From Mesostigma viride (lineage: Eukaryota; Streptophyta; Mesostigmatophyceae; Mesostigmatales; Mesostigmataceae): DNA of 64,000 nucleotides. The DNA lies in the NCBI GenBank assembly GCA_009746045.1, contig RPFO01000026.1, positions 695,670-759,669 on the forward strand, read 5' to 3'. Below are positions 44,640 through 54,889 of the stretch, in pieces (within the stretch, counting starts at the first letter, position 1; each line of letters starts with the position of its first letter). The position numbers and the translations under genes were made by a program. The notes under the pieces were generated by a model that searched no databases, was not told where the DNA came from, and saw only the letters and a program-made list of their open reading frames with translations.

Positions 44640-45115
44640 CTGAATTTTTGTGGAATGTCTAAAATCATGATGGCTAAGATGCATGCAAGTTTCCAGCCTC
44701 AACAGAGCACATCTTGTACGGAAACTGCACTGAAATGTGATGAAAAATACGAAAAACGTGCATTTTTGGTAACATTTGTGAGCAAACTGACATCAAATAC
44801 CCTCTGATGGTTCTGAATTTTTGTGGAATGTCTAAAATAATGATGGCAAAGATGCATGCAAGTTTCCAGCCTGAACTGAGCACATCTTGTATGGAAACTG
44901 CCATGGAATGTGATGAAAAATACGAAAAACGTGCATTTTTGGTAACATTTGTGAGCAAACTGACATCAAATACCCTATGATGGACCTGAATTTTTGTGGG
45001 ATGTCTAGAATAATGATGTTTAAGATGCCTACAAGTTTCCAGCCTCAACCGAGCACAGCTTGTATGGAAACTGCAATGAAATGTGATGAAAAATACAAAA
45101 AACGCACATTTTTGC
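44640..45115 (+). repeat. 174-bp satellite, about three tandem copies
   Basis: GTATGGAAACTGC followed by AATGTGATGAAAAATAC recurs near 44715, 44889 and 45062, a period of about 174 bp. Each unit also contains TGAATTTTTGTGG(A/G)ATGTCTA and ATGCAAGTTTCCAGCCT. A more diverged partial copy precedes at about 44530-44640. Copies are 90% or so identical by eye. Confidence 0.85.
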
Positions 45116-45262
45116 TAGCATTTGGTGGCATTTTGTTACCAAATGCGGTTGGATGACCATCAGATCTTGTGTACAGTCATTAGTCATGAGTATCAACTTA
45201 CTTGCAAACAGCCAGGTCAAGAACTCTTTATTTGCATATTAGAATGTATTTGTTTATATTAA

Positions 45263-47163
45263 GGGGACGGGACACATTGAAAGTGCACTTTTCTGGAAAA
45301 CAGACCTGTGCATGGGATAAAAATCCAGTTATGCTTGGGAACCATAAATATGTGAAAAAAAAAATTTCCAGCCACTTGGGGGTGGTACTACCCCCCAGCA
45401 TGACCCAGTTATGAGCTAAAAATAGAAAAAGACGCTATTTTTGGCCGATTTTTCCTAGGAGACTGGGCAAACCAAAAGTGACCAAACCACATATTTTCCT
45501 AAAATCCCCACCCTTGCAAATAAATCTGGCTACTCAGGACCACAAAATAAGCACGTTTAGACTATTTGATGGGGTTTAGCCCAAAACACGTATTTTTTTG
45601 GTCCTAAAAAAATAAATCAAATAGTAGACACATGCAAAAATTTTAGTGATGACATTTATACTAGGCCTAGGGTGGGAATTCCACTCTCACAAAGTTTGAG
45701 CTCATTCTGAGCACGTTTACTCATGTTGATGGGTGTAAACATGCAAAAAAAAAATGACAGAAAATCCCGCTTATGAGCACAAACAACAGACCTATTACAC
45801 CCTAGCCCACCACCAACTGGGCCAAACCAAGTCAAATTAATTCATTTATGATGTTAAAAAGCTTGCCACAAAATCCCAGGTCATTCTGAGCAAGGTTGCC
45901 CTTAGTACATCATGTTATAGCTGCCACCCTGCATGCTTGGTACACCGTGGCATGAGGGACACCATAAGCACATTCCTAAGCTTGCCCTTTGCAAATTGGG
46001 CAGAAGCACGTAAAGCAAATGCTAGAAGCTTGGAGAAGACATCCACCGACTTTTAAATCATTACGCAAGCAGGTATGACCACTTGCGGGAATCACCTCAT
46101 AGCTAATACCCAGTCATGATGCTAAAGGATAAAAGGGCCATCCTTTAATATTGTCATAATAAGCACCTGATCCTTATCATCTAGGAAGCCCCAGCCATGT
46201 TTAATGGAAGCAAAACATATAGGAAGGAGATAACTATATCACACATTCTCACCTTCCCTACAACTTCACACCTTGTTTTCCAGCAGGCTGAAGAGCCAAG
46301 ACAAGCGTTTATGAGCTCGCCAGCTCCTTGCAACGTTGATGCCGCTCCCAGGCAGCTAGGGTCCTTGACTACGCAATATACAATGTCAACCATATGAAAA
46401 ACTCCATAAAACAAAGTATAGCAGAGCCGCAAAACTGCCCAATCAACTCTTGCTAGCTTTAAGAAGCATGGCATACGCAGCATAAGGCAAAACATTGAAA
46501 CCTGCGGAAAATCAGATAGCGCAACTGCAACAAGTGGCGAACAAAATAGCATGAACACCCGGAATCGGCGCCAAAGCTTCATGCCAGGAACATTTAGAGC
46601 GCAAACAGACTGGGCGGTGACATGCGGCAAATGAACGCACCACGGCGGGCTTTATTTCCTACCCAGGCGCGCGAGACAGCCAGCCAGCCATGGATGGCTT
46701 GACCGCGGATCGCGCAGGCCTGAACGATATCATTTCAGAAATAACGGGAAATGGCCGCAGATCGAAGCCGCTTAGGATGTTTTCACGGTTTCCATTACTA
46801 AACGCTTCTTCCTGCATCAATATAACCCACAAATATTAAATTCTACCGTCGCAGGCACGCATTCTAAATTAATATATGCGGCCAGATTTCCGGATTAGAC
46901 CCCCGTGCAAATCTGGATTAAGAAAGGCACCGACTTTTCAAATTGTGCATATCTGGCTATGAAACATCATACTAGTACATCGTTTAAAACCACCGGCGTA
47001 CATTTTTCGCTTGTCGCCTGGCCGATTAGGCAAATTTTTACGAAACGCACGTCGCCATGGCCACCTCCGCACGAGGTGGGCGCATTGTGCACCACAATTT
47101 CACGGTCCGGGGGTACCGGCGCGAATTTTTTGGCGCCAAAAAATTCCGATGTGTCCCGTCCCC
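45263..47163 (-). mobile_element. 1.9-kb TTAA element nested in the larger one
   Basis: Flanked by TTAA at 45259-45262 and 47164-47167. Both termini read GGGGACGGGACACAT inward (a perfect 15-bp inverted repeat). Its right 120 bp (reverse-complemented) are homologous to the left 120 bp of the 38805 element, including AATTTTTTGGCGCCAAAAAATT. Its left end shares GTACTACCCCC and AAAAATAGAAAAAGACGCTA with the element at 2085. No transposase seen. Confidence 0.88.
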
Positions 47164-47199
47164 TTAAAATCTGGAAAACTGCTAAAAATAGAAATGCCA

Positions 47200-48278
47200 A
47201 AAATAGGTCAGCTGAGGTCCGGTAAGTCCGGAAAGTTGCAATCCTTCTACTGGTGTCCTGAACATGCTACCTACCAAGATCTAGCATGTTTCGACAATAT
47301 TTGCATCGTACAGGAGTTATAAGGCTGTTTTTTGGCACTTTCAGACCGTTGTGTGGCATGCAAAGTGTAATTGTGTTTACTTGGTTACTGAGTGGTCCTT
47401 AGTGCCTTGTCAGGTGGTCGTCTAGCTAGGAAACCCATCAGTGCGTGCCACAGTGACCCCCGACCTTGAGCATGTGTCGTCATCAGTGAGCAAGAGTTAG
47501 AGGTGCTTTTGGTCATAGATTTGCTGAGTTCTTGGCATGAAGTTTACAAGGTAACCTTGGGTTGAGTATAGTGTATGCTCTCTTGGCATGTATGCCTAGC
47601 GATCGTGTTGCTATGCTTGCGCTGGCAAGGTTGGCCATGCCGAGGGCAGGTGAGGGCAGATGAGGTGCCTAGGCGTTTGCTTATGTTTTGTGATCGAGTA
47701 GGGCATGCTTTCAGGCTTTTTGGATGGAAAACATCATGCGTAAGTGGCCTTGTACAAAGAAAAACCTTCTTTAGCGGTCGTGAGAGTGGCATCTGCCAAA
47801 CGCAATAACTTGAGCTAGGGTTGTCCGATTGACCTCAAACTTGGGCCGTGGCTTGGACCGCCCGTGCAGAATTTGAATAGTGCTTTTTGGCTTGATTTGA
47901 CAAGTTTATGAATTGTTTTATATTTTAAAGTGAAAAAAATCGCGTTTTTGGCGCCACGGGCTATTTTTTGAACGGCGGTGTCCATATGCCCCATGTAAGT
48001 TGCTGTTTGCGATCGATGTGCCAGGACGTTACTACGTGGCTTGTGCTTTTTGGGTCAACCTGTTTTGTGGATTGGCTGGGGCATAACCAGCCCTAGTTAG
48101 CGTCTTTTGCTATTTATAGCGCATTATTGGCGTATATATGGGGGTAGTACCCCCAAGAAGTGCATGGACAACTCACTAGAGATGTTATTTAGTGCCCCCA
48201 ATCATAACTTAGCATTGTGCAAATGAATTTCAAGTGATATTAGCATATGTCAATTGGGTTTTGAGGTGCCACATCCCC
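47200..48278 (+). other. No recognisable gene; right arm of the 9.5-kb TTAA element
   Basis: Contains GGGGGTAGTACCCCC-like sequence near 48138-48153, the subterminal palindrome also seen in the TTAA elements at 2085 and 45263. No coding signal. Confidence 0.4.
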
Positions 48279-48282
48279 TTAA

Positions 48283-48801
48283 CACATGTTTATTCATTCC
48301 GAACGCCCGGACTCTCGGCTAAACCGAGATTTGTGCAGACTTCTATTAATTGGGTAGCTCCGGGCATGATGGTGCCTGCAAATAGCGTAAGGCGTGACCG
48401 TGGCTATTGCTACGGTATGCTGTATTTTCCTGGGAATGGCCTCTTCCACCGGCTCAATAGTGCTTGCGGGCGTAATTATATCGTGTTTCTACCTAGTTTC
48501 TGCATGCCAGTTTCCCACTTATTTCTACCGGCCTCTGCCCAGCCTCTCTTAGACCGCCATCCTACTCGACGGTGCTTGCATTTCAGCCATAGCAGGCTGC
48601 AGTTGTGCAGTATTTAGGTGATGTATGCGTCGTCAAGCCGTGCATATATCGTGAGGATTGGATAGTGATTGATTTATACTGCGTTGATTGAGCAAGAAGA
48701 TCAGCTAGGTGCCCATGATCATGGTGTATAATCATGTGTTGTTAGCATCTTGCCACCATTTGGTAGCATGCATTCCAGCATCATCTTTGCCTGCATGTAA
48801 G
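48283..48801 (+). repeat. Middle part of the segment duplicated at 55403-55913
   Basis: Nearly identical to 55403-55913. Together with 38475-38804 and 49387-49655 it forms one ancestral segment broken by two insertions. No stable gene frame is shared between the copies. Confidence 0.85.
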
Positions 48802-48809
48802 CTCATGGG

Positions 48810-49378
48810 TAAGTAAGTAAGTAAGTACTGGCGTGTCATGCGCAAAGGCATGCCACGGAGTACTATGCTAATGTCATTAGAAAAATAATTACACAAAAGT
48901 TTAAACAAATATCGTCTGCATCATCCCCCAACCGTTAAGCACTAGATGGGGATGTAATCCTCATCCGAGCTGTCCTCTACTGTAATGGCAGACGAGGCGG
49001 TAGTGTAGCGGCTATCCTCAGGACCAATAACCTCCACCTGCGGACTTCTACCCTGGCTAGCAACGGGCCGCGGGGCCCGTGGGGAGAAAACAGGAGCATA
49101 CCCCTCGGGAAGGTGCTTATCGCAGAGCCCAGCCCATTTCTCCTTGTCAATCATGCGGGCGCGGAGTACGGATAGTCCCAGAAGCCCTGCATCTTCAAGC
49201 AGTTGTGTCACATAGGTCCGGGTCGCGCCGCGCCGGTGCCCGGCGCGCGCAAGTTTGCCAGTGGGTTGCGATGGGACAAGGGGACCCTGCCATAGGAGGA
49301 GGTGTCTACCTGGTTGGCCCGTCTTAAGCCCCCCGGCAGGGCCCACATCGGTATTATCTCTCATTGGCGCTATTATCA
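48810..49378 (-). mobile_element. 5'-truncated LINE fragment with (CTTA)n tail and 8-9 bp target duplication
   Basis: CTCATGGG(T) flanks both sides (48802-48809 and 49379-49386), and the empty site survives at 55905-55920. The minus-strand frame runs from the truncation point to a stop at 48942. It includes GHRRGATRTYVTQLLEDAGL and RARMIDKEKWAGLCDKHLP, resembling the C-terminal end of LINE reverse transcriptases (R-x-T-W/Y-x-x-x-L-x-x-D-x-G ... D-R/K-x-x-W). A 131-bp 3' UTR and a (CTTA)n tail follow. Confidence 0.8.
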
Positions 49379-49386
49379 CTCATGGG

Positions 49387-49655
49387 TCACTCAACCTATC
49401 CAAGCCTTGCAATACACTTGCCTCTTTCTTTCAGTATTGCACGCGTTATGGAATGAAAACCCAGCTCCTCCCTTCCCAGGAGGCATGTGCTCAACAGGTT
49501 GTGAGAGTGGATGATGATTTGGCTATGGCTGCCTGATTCAGTCGTATTATGTTACCCAGTAATGATGTTTGATGCATGTTTGATGCTGAATACATTGTAC
49601 AATGTACCTATTTTCAACGTTTTGACCCTCCTAGCTCATTATGGCCCCGTTTATG
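49387..49655 (+). repeat. Right part of the segment duplicated at 55918-56178
   Basis: Homologous to 55918-56178. Contains TCTTTCTTTCAG| followed by a 33-codon frame (YCTRYGMKTQ ... VDD-x-LAMAA, stop) that is open in both copies despite amino acid changes. It may be a last exon of an unrecognised gene. The segment ends where retroposon copy E begins. Confidence 0.5.
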
Positions 49656-49667
49656 AAATTAAGAAGC

Positions 49668-50928
49668 CACGAGCCACGAGGTAGCCATGGCTGACGGCGG
49701 AGCTCAGTACTTTTGCGTCTGAGCCCCAAATTCCGTCAGATCACTTGCAACCGATGCATCTTTCCTAGGCGCATCTGCTACTATCAACGGTTACAGCTGT
49801 AACGCAGTATTGCGAGTTTGCGACCAGCCTGCATGCAGCTATTACGCGAACTGCTATTATGGCGAACAAACGCGCCTCGACGCAACGCAGCCTGACGAAT
49901 GCGTTAATTAAGCAATGAAAATACGTCTGCAGCTCCGGCTGCAGCTTCGCCCTCAGGTCCGGAAGGTAGCGGTGACACTAGTCGCGCACTGGTGGTTGCC
50001 CAGCCCCCACCCGGGCTTGCCTCGCCATCTGCATCGCCTGAACCTAAGCGCAGTCGCCCTGCCTCGGCGAGCCGCACTGGAACGAGATCGCCTTCGACAT
50101 CAACGCACCTGGCTTCTGGACTAGAACCCCGAGAGCCTTTATGGAAGACGTGTTTTTCGGCACGCACGCCTCGCTTGTAGACCTGTGCTTGCACCTCATC
50201 ACCCACAACAGGGGCCGCTGGCCCAACGGCCAACCTGGCACCACCGATGACATTAATATCATTCCGCGCATTGAAACGCCCCCGGCTCCAGCGCTTCGCC
50301 CTCTGCTCCCTCCTCGGGCGTTCCGACGCCGAGATCTGGCCCCCCCCTCCATCCGTCGCGACCGAAGCTAGCCATCGTCCGCACCCTCCTTAAGGAAGCT
50401 TTCGAGCAGCACGTGACCCCCCTTGCCACAGATGTGGCGGCAATGGGCGGCACGCTGGCTGCTGAGCTCCCTCACATTTCCGTCCACCACCGTCACCTCC
50501 ACCTCCACCCTCCTCGCCTCCAACTCCACTGCCACCTCCACCTCCACCGCCACCCTCAAGGCCCAGCTTCTCGACATCGACCAACGCCTAAAGGACACCG
50601 CCATAGCCATCGAGTGCATGCAGAACACCGCCGGCATCACCGCCCAGGCGGTGAGGGACATCGCCACCAAGCCGGCACCTGCTGGCCCAGCCGGTGATGC
50701 TCCCTCCACCTGGGCGGACTTGCTTAAGCACCACGCCACCTCCACCACCTCCACCATCGCGGCACAACTCAAGCAACAAGCCCTCGACCTCCGCGAGGAG
50801 GCCGACCGCACCCAGCGCAGCCACAACGTCATAGTCAAGAACTTCGACCCTGGCCGGCAGGTGAGGACTCGACGACTCTTCTTACTACGGCATTTAAGCG
50901 CGACATTCTTGCCCCCGTCACCGCCACG
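49668..50928 (+). mobile_element. Retroposon copy E: 5' part of ORF1-only element
   Basis: 5' head and uORF at 49687-49722. ORF1 starts as MANKRASTQRSL at about 49860 and is broken at TTAATTAA (49903-49910). Later frames give GDAPSTWADLLKHHATSTTS and LDLREEADRTQRSHNVIVKN. It stops inside the RRM region where copy F begins head-to-tail. Confidence 0.75.
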
Positions 50929-51071
50929 AGCCACGAGGTAGCCATGGCTGACGGCGGAGCTCATAACTGTCACGTTTGAGCACCGAATTTAGTCGTGAAT
51001 ATCACAATCGCTTCGTCTTTCTAAGACGCACATGCTGATCTAATTTTCCGACGCTATTACGCAATATACCG

Positions 51072-52497
51072 ATGAGCAAACGCCCATCGACGCAACGCAG
51101 CCTGACGGCTGCGCTCGGCGATGAAAATACGTCTGCAGCTCCGGCTGCAGCTTCGCCATCAGGGCCGGAAGGCAGTGGTGACACTAGTCGCGCACTGGTA
51201 GTCGCCCAGAACCCTCCCGGGCTCTCCTCGCCCTCTGCATCGCCTGACCCAAAGCGCAGTCGCCCAGGCGAACCTGGCTGGTCTGAGCGTGATTTTGACG
51301 TCGATAGGCTCTTTACTGCCTTTGACGTCAACAGGCCTGCAGGCCTTTTTCGACATGCCACCCATCAAGATACTGGAGCTCGTGTTTTACGGGCCACACG
51401 CGGACACGCCTCACTGCTGGCCCTGTGCCAGCAACTCCATTTCAACACCCATTTTTTCCGCAACGGAGCTGACGGCCGGTATTCCCACCGCGTCTCAGAC
51501 TCGTCGACCAACCTGGCCCGGCGGCTGGTCTCGCCCCCGACTTCAGCTCGCAGCTCTCTTTACCCTCACTAAGCGCTCGGCCGAGGACGTACCTTCTGCA
51601 ACCCGCCCCCATTGCCGAATCCACCTTCGTCCACCACCTCCACGCCGCCCTCTCACAGCACGTGACGCCCATTGCTGCAGATGTGGCGGCAATTGGCGGC
51701 ACGCTGGCTGCTGATCTCCCCACCATCCCCACCGCCACCGCCGCCCTCCTCGCCTCAGTCCACCCCCCCCCCCCTCCGCCTCCACCGACTCCATCACCGC
51801 CCAGCTCTGCGACATCGACCAGCGCGCGTCTTAAGGACAACGCCATCGCTATCGAGGTTCTGCAGAACACCGCAGGCCTCACCGCCCAGGCGGTGAAGGA
51901 CATTGCCGCCAAGCCAGCCCCGGCTGGCCTGGCCGGCGATCCTCCCATCACCACCTGGGCGGACATGCTTAAGCAACACACCACCTCCACCACCTCCGCC
52001 GTCGCAGCCCAGCTCCAACGGCAGACGCTTGACCTCCGCGAGGAGGCCGAGCTCGCCAAGCGCAGCCTCAACGTCATTGTCAAGAATCTCAAGATGGAGG
52101 AAGGTGAGAATTCCGAGAAGCTTGCGCGTGCTTTTGAGCGAGAAATCCTTGATCGCATGGGCCTTACTGGTGAGATCGAGCTGGCCGCCCACCGCCTTCC
52201 CCGCGCGCGGGGTAAGGCAGGGGCGCCCCCGCTCCTTCTCACCTTTAATTAAGACCCCGGCGGACAAGATTTCTTTTCTCAGACGCCGCAAGCGGCTCGA
52301 GAAGACTCTCTTCACCCTTGATGACGACTTGACCCTGGCGCAGCAACAACGGCGACGGGAGCTATGGCCGACCTACCTCCAGCTCCAGCAGACCAAGGCG
52401 GGCCAGCCGGTGTACTGGAAGGGGGCGGCCATCTACGTCGGCCACAAGCCCTGGCAGGCGACCCCCGCGGCCCCAGCGACTCCAGACGCCCCAGCTT
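51072..52497 (+). pseudogene. LINE ORF1p-like protein (copy F), frame-shifted
   Basis: Best-preserved copy apart from frame changes. MSKRPSTQRSLTAALGDENT starts it. After a frame change comes the coiled coil with LKDNAIAIEVLQNTAGLTAQ and DLREEAELAKRSLN. The RRM has NVIVKNLKMEEGE and FEREILDRMG, then LPRARGKAGAPPLLLTF. A 4-bp TTAA duplication at 52247-52254 then shifts the frame to KTPADKISFLRRRKRLEKTL, LDDDLTLAQQQRRRELWPTY and VYWKGAAIYVGHKPWQATP. About 470 aa if unbroken, close to other LINE ORF1 proteins. Confidence 0.75.
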
Positions 52498-52600
52498 AGG
52501 GGAATACAACAGTAGTAGTGTAGAATAGATAGACCGTGGCCATGTACATGTACGCCTCCTAGAGGCACTATCCCAGCTAAGCCACGCGCTTTACTTAATC

Positions 52601-53116
52601 CGCCATAAGCAGGACCCCCAGAAGCCCAAGGTGTACTGGAGGGGCGGGGACCTGATGATCAACCACAAGATGTGGACGCCCCCAGCGGGCTAGAATAATA
52701 GCCCTAGCTTGTAACCATTGGCGTCACTGCCGCTAAGGCAGCCATGCCTAGACTGTTGCCTAGCTGTGCCAACACACCTAGTCACGTGCCGCCAACGCAC
52801 GGTACACAACCAGCAGCCATAGCCTTAGCCTAGTCCTAGTACAGCCATGCTACGCCCTGGCTATGTTCAGATTACTTGCCCACGCTCCTTGCTATGATAT
52901 GCTCACATGGGTCTTATTGCACCCACAGTTTGCCGGATCGTTAGCCTGTCCAGCTTTTAGCTAGCCGCGCCCGATTGCAGCTGTGGCATGCCTTTGGCAT
53001 GAAGGAGACTGGGGGTCTCTGCCCTTTCTCCTGTAGTGCACACACAGGGATTAAAAGCACTTCGGTGCTCCGTGACTCCCCAACGGGAGCACGAGTTTAA
53101 TTAATTAATTAATTAA
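52601..53116 (+). mobile_element. Nested 5'-truncated retroposon with 11-bp target duplication
   Basis: TTTACTTAATC flanks both sides (52590-52600 and 53117-53127). The insert begins inside the ORF1 C-terminal codons (HKQDPQKPKVYWRGGDLM, then INHKMWTPPAG and stop at about 52693). It has the second 3'-end subtype (GGGATTAAAAGCAC...GGGAGCACG) and a (TTAA)n tail. It belongs to a distinct subfamily. Confidence 0.9.
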
Positions 53117-53548
53117 TTTACTTAATCATGTACATGTGTGCCTATGATGAGCCACACTCCAGATGATGCCTAGCTTTATTTAGTTATGTTGTGCCCATGA
53201 AGGCAGTAACTCTCTGCTGAGACGCCATGCCCTAGCTTCTTTGTATAGCTATGCTGATCTTCCCCCCAATGACAGGCTCCCCCTTCGCTGCAGGCATAGC
53301 TTGAAGATCATGGGGATGCACGTGCCCTGGTGCACCTAGAGCAAGGGTCCTTTACATCCCCACCCTTGCAGGAAGTAGCTTAGGATGTATGATAGGCCAT
53401 ATGCCCCCTCTCAATTATATAAGGCTACTAAACCCTAGGGCGACCCCATCAATGGGGTCACCTTATAGGGTTTTGTAGGGGCTGTGTGCTACATATACTC
53501 CCAACGGAGTTCAGTTATGTTACAATTCAATTCAATTCAATTCAATTC

Positions 53549-54413
53549 TTGCCCCCATGCACATTACTGGTGAGCTGCGCATGTCGGCTGTTCGCCACCC
53601 CCGCGCGCGGGGTAAGGCTGGCCCGGCACCCGTGCTCCTCACCTTTTTTATCGGCCGAATTAACTTGGGTGCTCGGAAGTGGTTATTCCGGGCAAAATAG
53701 TGTGACGGACCGATTTGCCTCAGTGGGCAAAAGGTTCCCGGGCACTATGAACAGTACATGGCGGACAAGGTGTTGTTTCTTAAAAACCGCAAGAAGCTCT
53801 CGAGGACTCACTTCACGTTGGACGACGACCTGACCCTGGCCAGCAACATGCAACGGAGACGCGAGCTATGGCCGACCTACCTCCAGATACGGCAAAGCGC
53901 AGGGGGGAAACCGGTATACTGGAGGGGGGACGTCATCCACGTCGACCACAAGCCTTGGCAGGCACCCCCAGGATCTAGGGAATATAGCAGTAGTGTAGAT
54001 TTAAGGCTAGCCTACCACGCGGCCCCAGCGCATGTGCGCCCATAATGGCCATGGATGATGCACTATTTAGCCACGCCATGTCTATAACGGGACCCCCATG
54101 GATGTTGCACTAAGAATTTAGCCATGCTATGCCTATGCAGAGAGATGCTCTCTGTCGAGAAGCCATATCCTAGCTCTTGTATAGCCATGATGATCTTCCC
54201 CCACATAACATACTCCCCCTTAGCTGGGCATAGTGTGAAGATTATGAGGGTGCAGGTGCCCTGGTGCACCTAGATCAAGGGTAGCTTACATTCCCACCCT
54301 TGCGGGAAGTAGCCCAGAATGTATTACAAGCCATATGCCCCTTCTCAGGGATATGTGCTATGTACATGTACTCCCAACGGAGTTATGTTTCTAATTAATT
54401 AATTAATTAATTA
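53549..54413 (+). mobile_element. Retroposon copy G: 5'-truncated, separate ORF1 subfamily
   Basis: Starts near the CACCCCCGCGCGCGGGGTAAG segment. It carries a roughly 110-bp extra piece at about 53648-53755, then MADKVLFLKNRKKLSRTHF, LDDDLTLASNMQRRRELWPT and GGKPVYWRGDVIHVDHKPWQ. The 3' UTR ends TACTCCCAACGGAGTTATG plus a (TAAT)n tail at 54393-54413. Confidence 0.75.
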
Positions 54414-54885
54414 TGGGGCTCCTTATTAGGCACAGGCGCCTGGGCCTAGCCGGGCACCTGGCCCGCACAGATCAGGTAGACACATCAGATAGACTAGCTG
54501 GCACCAAACCCGCCCAGCCTGGGCGATATGTCCTCACCTGGCGTGCCCCAGGCCGCGCGCGGCAGGGGCGCCACCCGTGGACTTTTTCGTGATAGACTCG
54601 GCATGCATGCTCCGGACGCTAGACGCGACGGGCTCACGCCCGGGCAGCCTCCTGGTTTGTCTGTAAAATGGAGGCAGATGGTACGCAAGGATAGATGGGA
54701 CGTAGTGATGAAGGAGACCACCCCCAAGTCTGTGGGGGCTCCGCGTGTGACCGCGTATGGCATTCATAGCGATTCGAGCCGCGGTGCCCACACCCCTGTC
54801 ACTAGGACCTAGATAGCTTACACCATCCATTCCATCCCATGTTCCCCTCCCACTGAGGACTTATGCTCACGTGTCTAATAATTAA
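54414..54885 (+). other. Unassigned stretch with a 94-codon ORF
   Basis: Plus-strand ORF 54528-54812 (MSSPGVPQAARGRGATRGLF ... RWDVVMKETTPKS) has no recognised family. It lies between a retroposon tail and a TTAA element, so it may be a fragment of either neighbour's target. Confidence 0.2.
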
Positions 54886-54889
54886 TTAA

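Larger units (their letters stand above)
38805..48278 (+). mobile_element. 9.5-kb TTAA-bounded (piggyBac-like) element with nested insertions
   Basis: TTAA occurs at 38801-38804 and 48279-48282. The left terminus is GGGGACGCGGCGC and the right terminus, reverse-complemented, is GGGGATGTGGCACC. The paralogue at 55385-55410 has a single TTAA and no insertion (CGACTTCTTAACACATG), which proves the boundaries. The first 120 bp resemble the right end of the nested element 45263-47163 in reverse. The interior holds giant microsatellites, a 174-bp satellite and the nested element. No piggyBac transposase was recognised, so the superfamily is inferred from TTAA only. Confidence 0.85.
50929..53548 (+). 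mobile_element. Retroposon copy F: full length, ORF1-only, (AATTC)n tail
   Basis: 5' head, uORF 50944-50979, ORF1 51072-52497 with two frame changes, and a 3' UTR interrupted by a nested retroposon (52601-53116). The UTR resumes with GTACATGTGTGCCTATGATG and finishes at TACTCCCAACGGAGTTC plus (AATTC)5 at 53524-53548. There is no RT or endonuclease. Confidence 0.8.
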
